From positions 1-47,405 of the forward strand of contig JAHEHU010000014.1 in NCBI GenBank assembly GCA_024639765.1: 47,405 nucleotides of DNA. Direction: 5' to 3'. The position numbers and the translations under genes are program-made. The DNA is from Eudoraea sp. Lineage in GTDB: Bacteria; Bacteroidota; Bacteroidia; Flavobacteriales; Flavobacteriaceae. How positions within the stretch are numbered: position 1 is the first letter of the stretch; every line of letters begins with the position of its first letter. Below are positions 9,610-19,550 of this stretch, piece after piece. Below the pieces are notes generated by a model. That model ran no database searches and was not told the DNA's origin. It saw only the letters and a list, made by a program, of their open reading frames with translations.

Positions 9610-11057
9610 TATCCGTTATTTTCTGATAGTCCAACGGCATTTCCAAGAAGGGTGGCTGAAGTACAATCAGATATTGTAACATCTACAAAGTCACCCACCT
9701 TGTAATCCTCTTTTGGGAACACTACTACCGTATTGGCAGAGGTGCGACCCATCCAATGTGCATCCGACTTTTTAGAAGAGCCTTCAATAAGTACCTCTTC
9801 TGTTTTGCCCAGATACTTTTTGGTTCTATACAGGCTATGCTTTCTTTGGAGGTCTATGATCTCCGTTAGCCTTCTTTTTTTAACCTCATCAGGAACATCA
9901 TCGGCTAATTTTCGTGCTGCCATTGTACCGGGTCTTTCTGAATAGGCGAACATAAAACCAAAGTCATATTTTACATGGTCCATAAGGGATAGTGTATCCC
10001 GGTGATCCTCTTCTGTTTCGGACGGGAAGCCGGCTATTATATCCTGACTAATGCCACATTCAGGAATGATGGTTCGGATATCGTCTATTAGTGTCATATA
10101 TTCCTTCCTGGTATGAAGCCTGTTCATGGCTTTTAAGATACGGTCGCTGCCGCTTTGTACCGGCAGGTGAATATAGTTGCATATATTTTGGTATTTGGCC
10201 ATGGTCTTTACCACCTCCAATGTCATATCCTGTGGATTAGAGGTTGAGAAACGAATTCTCATTTTTGGTTGCGATCTTGCTGCCAACGATAAAAGCCCGG
10301 CAAAATCTACGGCCGTGGCCTTTTGAATTTCTGAAGCTTTGTCATAGTCTTTTTTTAAACCCCCTCCATACCAAAGATAGCTGTCAACATTTTGACCCAG
10401 CAAGGTCACTTCGCGGTATCCTTGTTGCCATAATTCGTTAATTTCTTTTATTATAGATTGAGGATCTCTGCTTCGTTCCCTTCCTCGTGTGAAGGGTACT
10501 ACGCAGAAGGTGCACATGTTATCGCATCCTCTGGTGATAGACACAAATGCGCTAACACCATTGGAATTGAGCCGAACAGGAGCAATATCACCATAGGTCT
10601 CTTCCTTGGAAAGGATCACATTTACGGCATTTCTACCTTCATCAATCTCGCGAATAAGATTGGGAAGGTCCTTATAGGCATCCGGCCCCACTACCATGTC
10701 CACAATTTTTTCTTCCTCCAATAATTGACTTTTAAGTCGTTCCGCCATACAACCCAGGACGCCTACCTTCATATGTGGTTTCGTCTTTTTGACCGCATTG
10801 AATTTTTCGAGCCTTTTGCGAACATTGGTTTCAGCCTTTTCCCGGATAGAGCATGTATTGACCAGGACAAGGTCTGCCTCCTCTAACCTATCTGTTGTGT
10901 TGAAACCTTCAGTTGCCAGAATGGAAGCAACGATCTCACTATCCGAAAAATTCATCTGACAGCCGTAACTCTCAATGTATAGCTTCCTATTGTTTTCCTG
11001 CGATGTATCTAAGATAAGCGCCGAACCCTGAACATTTTCATCTATTACTTTATCCAT
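9609..11057 (-). CDS. miaB: tRNA-2-methylthio-N6-dimethylallyladenosine synthase MiaB
   Basis: MiaB is a radical-SAM methylthiotransferase that adds a methylthio group to i6A37 of tRNAs reading UNN codons. The 482-residue protein has the N-terminal UPF0004/MTTase domain with cluster ligands Cys33, Cys69 and Cys103 (YGCQMN, NTCSIRE, LGCMAER). The radical-SAM motif GCDNMCTFC follows (Cys178, Cys182, Cys185), and a C-terminal TRAM domain ends the protein. It is the first gene of the run miaB, sigma-54 activator, lptE, TPR gene, secG, and has a good promoter upstream. Confidence 0.97.
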   Translation of the reverse strand: MDKVIDENVQGSALILDTSQENNRKLYIESYGCQMNFSDSEIVASILATEGFNTTDRLEEADLVLVNTCSIREKAETNVRKRLEKFNAVKKTKPHMKVGVLGCMAERLKSQLLEEEKIVDMVVGPDAYKDLPNLIREIDEGRNAVNVILSKEETYGDIAPVRLNSNGVSAFVSITRGCDNMCTFCVVPFTRGRERSRDPQSIIKEINELWQQGYREVTLLGQNVDSYLWYGGGLKKDYDKASEIQKATAVDFAGLLSLAARSQPKMRIRFSTSNPQDMTLEVVKTMAKYQNICNYIHLPVQSGSDRILKAMNRLHTRKEYMTLIDDIRTIIPECGISQDIIAGFPSETEEDHRDTLSLMDHVKYDFGFMFAYSERPGTMAARKLADDVPDEVKKRRLTEIIDLQRKHSLYRTKKYLGKTEEVLIEGSSKKSDAHWMGRTSANTVVVFPKEDYKVGDFVDVTISDCTSATLLGNAVGLSENNG

Positions 11058-11092
11058 TGCGTAAATTGCGATAACTCCTTATATAAGGACCG

Positions 11093-11124
11093 CAAAGGTA
11101 GCACAATATCTTTTTTTATGACAA
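11093..11124 (-). promoter_or_regulatory. Promoter of the miaB operon
   Basis: On the minus strand a -33 TTG (11122-11124) is followed after 21 bases by TACCTTTG (11093-11100), a perfect -7 match. Both elements and the spacing fit the Bacteroidota housekeeping consensus (TTG, 17-23 bases, TAnnTTTG). The predicted start is near 11088, about 31 bases before the miaB ATG. Confidence 0.7.
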
Positions 11125-11212
11125 TATGACAGGTAAATGTTTTCTTAAAATTGAACGCAACGTACTGCTTTTTGCGTATCTATTGTATACCTAACCTTTT
11201 AATTCGCTTGCT

Positions 11213-12442
11213 ATGAAATCTCTCCAACTCTTATTCGCCTGTGTCATCATTTTTGGATTCCTTTCCTGTAGTGAAGATGATCCCGGAAAATATGAAGACT
11301 ATCTGGTGGCGCGTCCTTTGACAATTTCCATACAGGAATTTAAGAACGGCGTTGATGTTATTGTTCCTCAACCCATTGCAGAATCTGGAAAGATCTATGC
11401 GTATCAGGATTATATTTTTGTGAATGATAAGTTTAGGGGGGTACACGTCATTGATAACAGTAACCCTGCTGCGCCTCAAAAGGTATCTTTTATAAAAATT
11501 GCTGGGAATGTGGATATTTCAGTAAAGAATAATTTCCTGTATGCCGATAGTCTTACAGATCTTATTGTGCTGGATATATCCGATATAAATAACATTCAAA
11601 TTGTAAATCGACTCGAAAATGTTTTGAGAGATAATGTTGTCTGGCCGTTGGAAGCCGATATTTTTGAATACGGGGATTGGAACTATGAGAACAATGTACT
11701 CATTGGCTGGGAAGTAACCACGGAAAGAAGACTGGTGGAGGAGGTACAGTTACGTTTTGAAGATGTCATGATGGCCAATGCGGCTGAGAATAGCGTTGGA
11801 CAAGGAGGATCCCTGGCCCGTTTCAAGATCGTGGCTGATTATTTATATGCCGTGGACAATCATAGCATCAATATTTTTGAAATATCCGATCTGGCTAATC
11901 CTCAGGATTTGGAGGACGTATATGCCGGTTTTGATATTGAGACCATTTTTAACCAAGGGGATCAGTTGTTCTTAGGCAGCCGAAGGGGGATGTATATATA
12001 TGATATAACCGAACCATCTAGCCCTGCTTTTATATCTGAATTTCAGCATGGCACTGCTTGCGATCCCGTAGTAGTGGATGGTGAGTATGCCTATATTACG
12101 TTGCGGGGAGGGAATGGCTGTGGCGCTACTGAAAGCGGCCTGTTCCTGGTGGATCTTTCGGATATTTCCAATCCAGCCCTTATGGCCACCTATCCTATGG
12201 AAGAGCCATATGGGTTAGGGATTATGGACAATACCCTTTTTGTGTGCGATGGAAGTTTTGGTCTGAAAATATATGATACTACCAATGTTCCCGAACTTAG
12301 GGCACTGCAACATTTTGAGGACATCACTACCTTCGATGTAATTCCTTTACAGGATCACCTACTCATGGTTGGTGAGGGAACATTATATCAATATTCTTAT
12401 GCTGATATGAGCATTGAACTCATTAGTTCAATGGCACTGTAA
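11213..12442 (+). CDS. LVIVD-repeat surface lipoprotein
   Basis: The product is a 409-residue lipoprotein with lipobox FGFLSC (Cys19) followed by SEDDPG, so it is probably exported to the outer membrane. The mature part consists of repeated LVIVD-type beta-propeller blades of the form 'x-V-D-I-S-D-x-x-N-P', for example GVHVIDNSNPAAPQKV, LIVLDISDINNIQIV, INIFEISDLANPQDL, MYIYDITEPSSPAFI and LFLVDLSDISNPALM. This family is common on Bacteroidota surfaces and has no proven catalytic role. It is convergent with the Asp-box gene, only 8 bp apart, with no visible terminator between them. Confidence 0.88.
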   Translation: MKSLQLLFACVIIFGFLSCSEDDPGKYEDYLVARPLTISIQEFKNGVDVIVPQPIAESGKIYAYQDYIFVNDKFRGVHVIDNSNPAAPQKVSFIKIAGNVDISVKNNFLYADSLTDLIVLDISDINNIQIVNRLENVLRDNVVWPLEADIFEYGDWNYENNVLIGWEVTTERRLVEEVQLRFEDVMMANAAENSVGQGGSLARFKIVADYLYAVDNHSINIFEISDLANPQDLEDVYAGFDIETIFNQGDQLFLGSRRGMYIYDITEPSSPAFISEFQHGTACDPVVVDGEYAYITLRGGNGCGATESGLFLVDLSDISNPALMATYPMEEPYGLGIMDNTLFVCDGSFGLKIYDTTNVPELRALQHFEDITTFDVIPLQDHLLMVGEGTLYQYSYADMSIELISSMAL

Positions 12443-12450
12443 ACTCTGTT

Positions 12451-15400
12451 CTATTTATAAGAGATCATTTTTATGTTGTTATCCGAGACTTTGCTGTTGA
12501 TGGTGTCTATGTATGTTTCCAACAATTTATTCAGTGCTATAATCTCCGCATCCAGCTCTTTTTTTATTTCTTCAAAAAACTGTAAGGATTGGTCTGTAGG
12601 TGGATAATCACCTCGCTGTGAATCTGCCAGCAAAAATGCTATGCGGTTATTGATGCGTATCCCGTAGTTCAAAGGATCTTGTCTGCTTTGGTTTTTTGTC
12701 ATGTGAATAGAATTTTCTATCCTCGATAGTTTCGATTCAAATTCCTCAATGAGTGTTATCATTTCCTTGTCCTCAGTTATTTTCTCCTTTACATAATTCA
12801 GGTCTGTTTTAACAGATCGAATTTGTATGATCGCTTCATTAGCCCTGGTAACCTGATCGCGAACACGGATAAGAAAATTGAATTGATTGGCATAATCTTC
12901 CTGAGTGTTAGGCAACCTGGGGTCCTTAATAATTGAAAACTCCTCTTCAGCGCTTCTGCCGTTATAGGTTAATTTTACCTTGTAGGTTCCGGGGACCGCT
13001 TTAGGGCCTATATTAGGCGAGGAATACAAAACCATTCCCTTAAAAGACTTAAATCCGGGGTATCTCATGTTCCAGATAAAACGATTGCCTCCCGATGTAA
13101 CTTTCAAAGGTTTCGGAGCTCCCGGGTCAAATTTATTTTCTTTGGCATTACTGGAAAATCGCTGAATTAGGGTACCGTCCATCTCCAGAATATCCAGGGT
13201 AACCGAATCAGTTTCAGTGCTATTCTTTATATAGTAATTGAAAATTGCTCCATTTGGATGATTTTCCCCAACCAGTTTAGTGTTAGGTGTTCCCCATCCT
13301 CCGGACTGCTGCATCCTGTAAGATATGTCTGGTTTGTAAAGATAAAAATCACTTTTGGTCATGTCTGCGGCTAATTGGTGCAGCGGGCTAAGGTCATCTA
13401 TCATCCAGAAACTCCTTCCATGTGTGGCTGCAATAAGATCATTGTCTCTTACGTGCAAATCCCTGATGGAAGTAATGGGTAAATTCAATTGAAATGGCGA
13501 CCAACTGCCTCCATCATCAAATGAGATATACATGCCCCATTCTGTGCCGGCATACAAAAGACCTTCCCTTACTTTATCCGATCGTATAGCTCTGGTGTAA
13601 TGAGTATCCCGAATACCATTGGTAATGACCGCCCATGTTTTGCCGTAATCTGTTGTCTTGTATAAATAAGGAGTATAGTCACCAAATTTATAGGAGGTGG
13701 CAGCTATATATGCCGTTCCTTTCTTGAAAGGGCTTACGTCTATACAGTTGATCATATTTAATTTAGGTGACATAGTAGCTGGCGGCGTAATGTTCTCCCA
13801 ATTCTCTCCGTCATCTTTGGTGATATGTATAAGTCCATCATCGCTGCCAACCCAGATAACACCTCTTTCCGTTGGAGATTCTGCAATGGCAAAAATATTT
13901 GAATAAAACTCAGCTCCTGTATTGTCTTGTGTAATAGGGCCGCCAGAAGATTTTATGGTTTCAGGGAGTCCCCTGGTAAGGTCCGGGGAAATGGTTTCCC
14001 AAGATTGTCCCTCGTTTGTAGTTGCATGCAAATAATTAGATCCCGCATATAAGCGGTTGGTGTTATGCATACTGAACAGTACCGGAAAATTCCAATTAAA
14101 ACGGTATTTCATGATCTCCACCCCAGAACCTGCGGGATTGTCTGGCCATACATTGGTAGATCTTGTTTGATCTATGGAGTGGTCACGGCGCATCATATAA
14201 CCTTTGTAGGTACCTCCATAGACTATATTATTGTTTTTAGGATCGGGCGCCAAGTGGGCGCTTTCCCCACCAGCCGTATCTTCCCAATCGCTCTCCGTTA
14301 TAGTGCTTTCTGAGGTTCTGTGAAAAATTCTCACGGTACTATTGTCTTGTTGTGCCCCGTAAATTCTATATGGAAAGGTATTATCCGTAGTCACCCTGTA
14401 GAACTGGGCCGTAGGTTGGTTATAATAAGTGGACCAATTTTCTCCCCCGTCATTCGAAATTTGCGCACCTCCATCATCTGCAATGATCATTCTATCACTA
14501 TTATTGGGATCTATCCATAAATCATGATGATCCCCATGGGGGGCATTTTTAAGCGTGAAGGTTTTGCCACCATCAGAAGAAACGCCATAACTTACATTCA
14601 TGACATACACTTTGTCTTTGTTCTGAGTGTCGGCATATATTCTGCTGTAATACCATGCCCGTTGCCGTAAAGCGCGGTTCTCATTTATTTTTTCCCAGGT
14701 GATGCCGGCATCATCCGAACGATACAGGCCACCATTATCTGCTTCTATGATTGCCCAAATCCTGTTAGAATCTAAAGGAGAGACAGTAATTCCAACGATA
14801 CCCCAAGGGCCTCCCGGAAGTCCTGAATGTGAAGAGATATCGTTCCAGCTCGTACCTCCGTCAACACTTTTGAATAGCTTGCTATCTTCTCCACCGCTGT
14901 CCATTCGATACCCGTTTCTTTTCATTTGCCATGTGGCAGCGTATATAATTCTTGGATTATTTGGGTCCAGGATAAGATCACCGGCCCCCGCTTTATCACT
15001 GACATATAAAATTTTTTCCCAATTTTCCCCCCCATCCATGGAACGATAAACCCCTCTTGTTTCATTCGGCTTCCATAAATTGCCGATGGCTGCGACATAC
15101 AGAATATCCGGATCTTTCGGATGTATTCGTATCCTGGCGATATGTTCCGAGCCTTCTAGTCCAATAAAGGTCCATGTTTTACCGGCGTCCATACTTTTCC
15201 ATAGACCATTGCCGGAGGAAACATTACCCCGCAACGTTTGTTCTCCTTCTCCAACGTACAAGATGTTGGGATCAGATTCTGAGACCGCTACAGCGCCAAT
15301 GGAGCCGCCAAAATAGCCATCAGAGATACATTCCCAGGTATTTCCCGCATCACTCGTTTTCCAGACACCACCACCCGCAGTTCCCATGTAGTACAAATTA

Positions 15401-15594
15401 TCATCAGTAGTAACGCCAGATACCGTGCCGGCCCGGCCACCTCTGAAAGGACCTATGAGTCGCCATTCCAGGGAATTATACAATGACTCATTGTACTTCG
15501 TTGTTCTTGTGTTGTTCTTTTTGCGTTGCGCTGTAGTCTCTTGAAAGGAAAATAATAAAAGGATGGAGAGACTTAAAAGGGAGATTCTTTTCAT
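12451..15594 (-). CDS. Secreted Asp-box (BNR/VPS10-sortilin-like) beta-propeller protein
   Basis: The 1047-residue protein has a Sec signal peptide (MKRISLLSLSILLLFSF, likely cut after TTAQ). The bulk is a tandem beta-propeller with about eleven Asp-boxes of the type SxDxGxTW, including TSDAGNTW, SMDAGKTW, SMDGGENW, SVDGGTSW, SDDAGITW, SSDGGKTF, SNDGGENW, TKDDGENW, TTDYGKTW and SFDDGGSW. A beta domain follows at about 770-910, then a helical, coiled-coil-like C-terminus (about 915-1040). Homologues are often labelled glycosyl hydrolase, but I see no catalytic signature. No T9SS C-terminal sorting domain is visible, so a periplasmic location is likely. Function unknown. Confidence 0.88.
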   Translation of the reverse strand: MKRISLLSLSILLLFSFQETTAQRKKNNTRTTKYNESLYNSLEWRLIGPFRGGRAGTVSGVTTDDNLYYMGTAGGGVWKTSDAGNTWECISDGYFGGSIGAVAVSESDPNILYVGEGEQTLRGNVSSGNGLWKSMDAGKTWTFIGLEGSEHIARIRIHPKDPDILYVAAIGNLWKPNETRGVYRSMDGGENWEKILYVSDKAGAGDLILDPNNPRIIYAATWQMKRNGYRMDSGGEDSKLFKSVDGGTSWNDISSHSGLPGGPWGIVGITVSPLDSNRIWAIIEADNGGLYRSDDAGITWEKINENRALRQRAWYYSRIYADTQNKDKVYVMNVSYGVSSDGGKTFTLKNAPHGDHHDLWIDPNNSDRMIIADDGGAQISNDGGENWSTYYNQPTAQFYRVTTDNTFPYRIYGAQQDNSTVRIFHRTSESTITESDWEDTAGGESAHLAPDPKNNNIVYGGTYKGYMMRRDHSIDQTRSTNVWPDNPAGSGVEIMKYRFNWNFPVLFSMHNTNRLYAGSNYLHATTNEGQSWETISPDLTRGLPETIKSSGGPITQDNTGAEFYSNIFAIAESPTERGVIWVGSDDGLIHITKDDGENWENITPPATMSPKLNMINCIDVSPFKKGTAYIAATSYKFGDYTPYLYKTTDYGKTWAVITNGIRDTHYTRAIRSDKVREGLLYAGTEWGMYISFDDGGSWSPFQLNLPITSIRDLHVRDNDLIAATHGRSFWMIDDLSPLHQLAADMTKSDFYLYKPDISYRMQQSGGWGTPNTKLVGENHPNGAIFNYYIKNSTETDSVTLDILEMDGTLIQRFSSNAKENKFDPGAPKPLKVTSGGNRFIWNMRYPGFKSFKGMVLYSSPNIGPKAVPGTYKVKLTYNGRSAEEEFSIIKDPRLPNTQEDYANQFNFLIRVRDQVTRANEAIIQIRSVKTDLNYVKEKITEDKEMITLIEEFESKLSRIENSIHMTKNQSRQDPLNYGIRINNRIAFLLADSQRGDYPPTDQSLQFFEEIKKELDAEIIALNKLLETYIDTINSKVSDNNIKMISYK

Positions 15595-15760
15595 GATGGT
15601 TTGTGTTCTAGATCTGGTTAAAAATAAGATTAATTTTTGCTTTTTATCGTTTGTCGAAAGGATTCTTTCGCACAGGAAACTGGAGCAGAAAGCAGAGAAA
15701 AATTTACAGTCAAATTAGGCATACTGCTATAGGTCATCACCAGAAATCAAAAAATTGGTA

Positions 15761-15768
15761 TACTTTTG
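15761..15768 (+). promoter_or_regulatory. Candidate -7 box upstream of topA
   Basis: TACTTTTG is a perfect TAnnTTTG match. Transcription would start near 15773, about 15 bases before the topA ATG. No TTG lies at the expected -33 distance. Confidence 0.5.
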
Positions 15769-15787
15769 TGACTTCAAAAATCAATGA

Positions 15788-18256
15788 ATGGCTAAGAATT
15801 TAGTAATCGTGGAATCACCCGCCAAGGCGAAGACTATTGAAAAATTCCTGGGGAAGGAGTTTAAGGTAGAGTCTAGTTTTGGACATATAGCAGATCTTCC
15901 CTCAAAGGAATTAGGCGTGGACGTTGAGAATGATTTCCTTCCGAAATACATCGTTGATAAAGATAAAAAATCGATTGTAAAAAAATTAAAGGACCTCGCC
16001 AATAAAGCTGAGATCATATGGTTAGCCAGTGATGAGGACCGTGAAGGGGAAGCTATTTCCTGGCATTTGGCAGAGACCTTAGGCCTGGATAAGAACAAAA
16101 CAAAAAGGATTGTTTTTAACTCCATTACGAAAGGGGCCATACAAAAGGCAATAGAAAATCCAAGGGCGATCAATTATGATTTGGTAAATGCCCAGCAGGC
16201 TCGCAGAGTTTTAGACAGATTGGTGGGATATGAACTTTCTCCTGTTTTGTGGAAGAAGATAAAGCCGGGTCTCTCCGCAGGGCGAGTACAATCTGTAGCG
16301 GTCCGACTTATTGTAGAACGGGAACGATCTATAGAAGCATTTACACCGGAGGCATCATTTAGGATCAATGCAGAATTTAAAACGGAAAAGGGAGAGATCT
16401 TTAGTGCGAAACTTTCAAAGACCTTTGCTTCCAAGCAGGAAGCTGAGAGCTTTCTGAAGCAGAACCTCAAGGCCAGTTTCTCGGTAGCTTCCCTGGACAA
16501 GAAACCTGCAAAAAAATCGCCGGCCGCTCCTTTTACTACTTCTACATTACAACAAGAAGCTTCAAGAAAATTGTATTTCTCAGTAGCCAGGACCATGCAG
16601 GTGGCGCAACGATTATATGAGGCAGGATTGATCACCTACATGAGAACAGACAGTGTAAACCTGTCTAAGGAAGCCATAAATGAGGCCAAACAGGCTATAG
16701 TTACGAATTATGGTGAAAAATACAGTAAGGTCCGAAATTATAAAGGCAAGAGTAAAGGGGCACAAGAGGCTCATGAGGCCATTCGCCCCACAGATATGAC
16801 CTTGCAATCCCCAAAGGTGGAAAGAGATCAGGCAAAATTGTATGAACTGATCTGGAAGAGAACGCTGGCCTCCCAAATGGCCGATGCCGCGTTAGAACGT
16901 ACCAATGTAAAGATCAAGACCAATACCCATAAGGAAGAATTTACTGCCAACGGGGAAGTAATAAAATTTGACGGATTCCTAAAAGTTTATCTTGAAGGGA
17001 AGGACGAGGAAGACCTGGCGGAAGAGCAGGAAGGAATGCTCCCGGCCATGAAAGAGAATGATGCGTTGTATAATAACTATATAACCGCTACAGAACGGTT
17101 TACCAGACCTCCTTATAGATATACGGAGGCAACCTTGGTAAAAAAATTGGAGGAATTGGGTATTGGAAGACCATCAACCTATGCGCCAACCATCTCAACT
17201 ATTCAGAACAGAGGGTATATAGAAAAAGGCAGCATTGAAGGATCGGAAAGAAAGTATTCCCAATTGGTATTGGAGAACGATTCCATCAAAGAAAAACATT
17301 TAACCGAAATGGTTGGTTCTGATAAAGGCAAGATGGTGCCTACAGATATTGGAATTATTGTGAACGACTTTCTTGTTGATAATTTTGCCAATATTCTGGA
17401 CTACCATTTCACAGCTAAGGTTGAAAAAGATTTTGATGAGATTGCCTCAGGGGAAGAAGATTGGCAAAAGGTGATGAAAGATTTTTATAAAGACTTTCAT
17501 CCCAATGTGGTTGATGTGGAGGAAAATGCAGAACGGGCTAGTGGCGAACGTATCTTAGGAACGGATCCAAAAACCAAAAGACAAGTCTCTGTGCGCCTGG
17601 GTCGCTTTGGACCTATGGTTCAAATAGGAACGGTGGAGGAAGAAGAAAAACCGCTGTTTGCCAGCTTACTGCCAGACCAGTCTATTGCCTCTGTCACTTT
17701 TGAAGATGCAATGGAACTTTTTAAACTACCCAGAAAATTGGGTGTATTTGAAGGTGAAGAAGTGGAGGCCAACGTAGGTCGATACGGCCCTTATGTTCGC
17801 TTTGGAAAAAAATTCGTTTCCCTGGAGAGTGGAGAAAGTGCTATGGATATAGACATGGACAGAGCTATTGAATTGATCAAAGCGAAACAAAAGGCAGATG
17901 CACCCATCACCACCTATGAAGGAAAAGATGTCACCAAAGGAAAGGGTAGATTTGGGCCATTTATTAAGTGGGATGGCATGTTTATCAATGTGAATAAGAA
18001 ATACGATTTTGATAACCTATCTGAAGATGATATAGCCGAATTGATTGAGGCTAAAAAGAAGAAAGAGGCAGAGCGTGTGGTAAAGGAATGGCCCGAAGAA
18101 GGCATTAGAATAGAGAAAGCCCGCTGGGGTAGGCATCAGATCATAAAAGGTAAATTAAAGGTTGAACTGTCCAAGGATGTAGATGTAACCAATTACAGTC
18201 TCGAAGATGCTCAGGGTCTCCTTGAAAAGAAAAAACCAAAGAAAAAAAGAAAGTAA
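15788..18256 (+). CDS. topA: DNA topoisomerase I (type IA)
   Basis: TopA relaxes negatively supercoiled DNA by transient cleavage of one strand. The 822-residue protein has the N-terminal Toprim domain (Glu9 in VESPAKA; acidic triad in SDEDREGE, Asp82/Asp84/Glu86), SAGRVQSVAVRLI (163-175) and the active-site tyrosine in GLITYMRTDS (Tyr284). The C-terminal third lacks Cys4 zinc fingers. It carries instead repeated basic modules of the type RFGPxVxxG, RYGPYVRFG, RFGPFIKWDG and RWGRHQIIKG, then ends in a Lys-rich tail. The ATG at 15788 is preferred over the out-of-frame ATG four bases earlier. The next gene starts 20 bp downstream. Confidence 0.97.
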   Translation: MAKNLVIVESPAKAKTIEKFLGKEFKVESSFGHIADLPSKELGVDVENDFLPKYIVDKDKKSIVKKLKDLANKAEIIWLASDEDREGEAISWHLAETLGLDKNKTKRIVFNSITKGAIQKAIENPRAINYDLVNAQQARRVLDRLVGYELSPVLWKKIKPGLSAGRVQSVAVRLIVERERSIEAFTPEASFRINAEFKTEKGEIFSAKLSKTFASKQEAESFLKQNLKASFSVASLDKKPAKKSPAAPFTTSTLQQEASRKLYFSVARTMQVAQRLYEAGLITYMRTDSVNLSKEAINEAKQAIVTNYGEKYSKVRNYKGKSKGAQEAHEAIRPTDMTLQSPKVERDQAKLYELIWKRTLASQMADAALERTNVKIKTNTHKEEFTANGEVIKFDGFLKVYLEGKDEEDLAEEQEGMLPAMKENDALYNNYITATERFTRPPYRYTEATLVKKLEELGIGRPSTYAPTISTIQNRGYIEKGSIEGSERKYSQLVLENDSIKEKHLTEMVGSDKGKMVPTDIGIIVNDFLVDNFANILDYHFTAKVEKDFDEIASGEEDWQKVMKDFYKDFHPNVVDVEENAERASGERILGTDPKTKRQVSVRLGRFGPMVQIGTVEEEEKPLFASLLPDQSIASVTFEDAMELFKLPRKLGVFEGEEVEANVGRYGPYVRFGKKFVSLESGESAMDIDMDRAIELIKAKQKADAPITTYEGKDVTKGKGRFGPFIKWDGMFINVNKKYDFDNLSEDDIAELIEAKKKKEAERVVKEWPEEGIRIEKARWGRHQIIKGKLKVELSKDVDVTNYSLEDAQGLLEKKKPKKKRK

Positions 18257-18276
18257 CCCTCCGTTGCTGTTAGCCT

Positions 18277-19434
18277 ATGGCGTTTGATTTTTTAGTACCG
18301 GTAGAAGATAAGGCACTGGCTCACTGTGAACTATTGCCACCACAGTCTCTAGGCAAAAATATTTTTAAGCATACAAAGCGAGATGGTCTGCCTGTACTAG
18401 CTAATGCTTCTTTTGCCATCATGGGGGTGAACGAATCCCGTAATGCTTTTGAAAAGAAACCGGAAAAACTGGCTATTGCGGAGATCCGCATACAACTCTA
18501 CAAATTAATGCTGGGGAACTGGAATGTGAATATTGTGGACCTTGGAAATGTAGAAGAAGGTGAAACGGTAGAGGATACGTATTTTGTGGTCAAAGAGATT
18601 GTAGCGGAATTACTGGAAGAAAATGTAATACCTATAATAATAGGTGCTACCCAGGATATCACTTACCCAACTTACCGCGCTTTTGATAAGATAAAGAATA
18701 TGATCAACCTGGTATCTGTTGATAGCCGGTTCGATTTTGGCGCAGACGAAGAGCTCATTTCTTCCAGTTCTTATATGAGTAAGATCATTACCGATAAACC
18801 CAATAATCTTTTTAATTTCTCCAATATTGGGTACCAGAGTTATTTCAACGCCCAGGAAGAGATAGATCTTATGGAAAGGCTTTTTTTTGATGCCTATCGT
18901 TTAGGAGAGATCAGTTCGGATATTTCTCTGGCAGAACCGGTATTGAGAAATGCACACTTGGTTAGTCTGGATGTCAGGGCTATTAAGGCCAGTGAAATTG
19001 GCCTGTCTTCCAACTTTTCGCCAAATGGCTTTGATGGCAGGGAGATCTGTGCAATTGCCAGATATGCCGGAATAAGTGAGAACGTAGCCGTATTTGGCAT
19101 CTATGAAAGCGAGAACAACTCACAATCTTATCAATTGGTAGCCCAGATCATATGGTACTTCATGGAGGGCTACAACTTCAGGATCAAAGAACGTCCCAAT
19201 GCCAAGAGCAAGGACTTTACTAAGTTCATCGTGCCCACCGAGACCGAAGAATTGGTGTTCTTTAAAAGTCAGCTTACCCAAAGGTGGTGGGTAGAAGTCC
19301 CACCTTTTGTTTCTTCACATACTAAATTAAATTCACCTGCGTTATTACCTTGCACTGAGCAGGATTATTTAGACGCGTGCGACCAAATTATTCCTGAGCG
19401 GTGGTTTAAAGCCTATAAGAAAGGTTTAAACTAA
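18277..19434 (+). CDS. Arginase/formimidoylglutamase-fold protein with degenerate metal site
   Basis: This 385-residue protein has the ureohydrolase (arginase, agmatinase, HutG) fold: IPIIIGATQDITYP, NLVSVDSRFDFG and LVSLDVRAIKASEIG align with the three metal-binding motifs GGDHS, DAHxD and SxDxD. Several Mn ligands are replaced. The first-motif His is Gln126, the second-motif His is Arg151 and the second Asp of motif three is Arg234, while Asp149, Asp153 and Asp232 remain. The dinuclear site therefore probably cannot form, and the protein is likely a pseudoenzyme. No signal peptide is visible. It lies 20 bp after topA and 116 bp before gldK, which suggests a structural or regulatory role, but none is proven. 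Confidence 0.8.
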   Translation: MAFDFLVPVEDKALAHCELLPPQSLGKNIFKHTKRDGLPVLANASFAIMGVNESRNAFEKKPEKLAIAEIRIQLYKLMLGNWNVNIVDLGNVEEGETVEDTYFVVKEIVAELLEENVIPIIIGATQDITYPTYRAFDKIKNMINLVSVDSRFDFGADEELISSSSYMSKIITDKPNNLFNFSNIGYQSYFNAQEEIDLMERLFFDAYRLGEISSDISLAEPVLRNAHLVSLDVRAIKASEIGLSSNFSPNGFDGREICAIARYAGISENVAVFGIYESENNSQSYQLVAQIIWYFMEGYNFRIKERPNAKSKDFTKFIVPTETEELVFFKSQLTQRWWVEVPPFVSSHTKLNSPALLPCTEQDYLDACDQIIPERWFKAYKKGLN

Positions 19435-19550
19435 ACGTGAATTTTTTAAAAGGAAGGTCAGTAACGTACAATAATTTATTCAAAAAGTAGTTTTAGAGAA
19501 TAATAATTGTGATTACTGTTTAAAGTCTAAATCGAAATTTAACCTAAAGT

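Noticed and set aside
11213-15594. T9SS C-terminal sorting domains on the LVIVD and Asp-box proteins
   Set aside because: Neither C-terminus shows the Gly-Xaa-Tyr/Lys-rich beta pattern of type A or B sorting domains; one protein is a lipoprotein and the other ends in helices.
16174-16635. Minus-strand open frame opposite topA
   Set aside because: It lies wholly within topA, whose catalytic motifs are intact; the antisense translation has no recognisable domain or start context.
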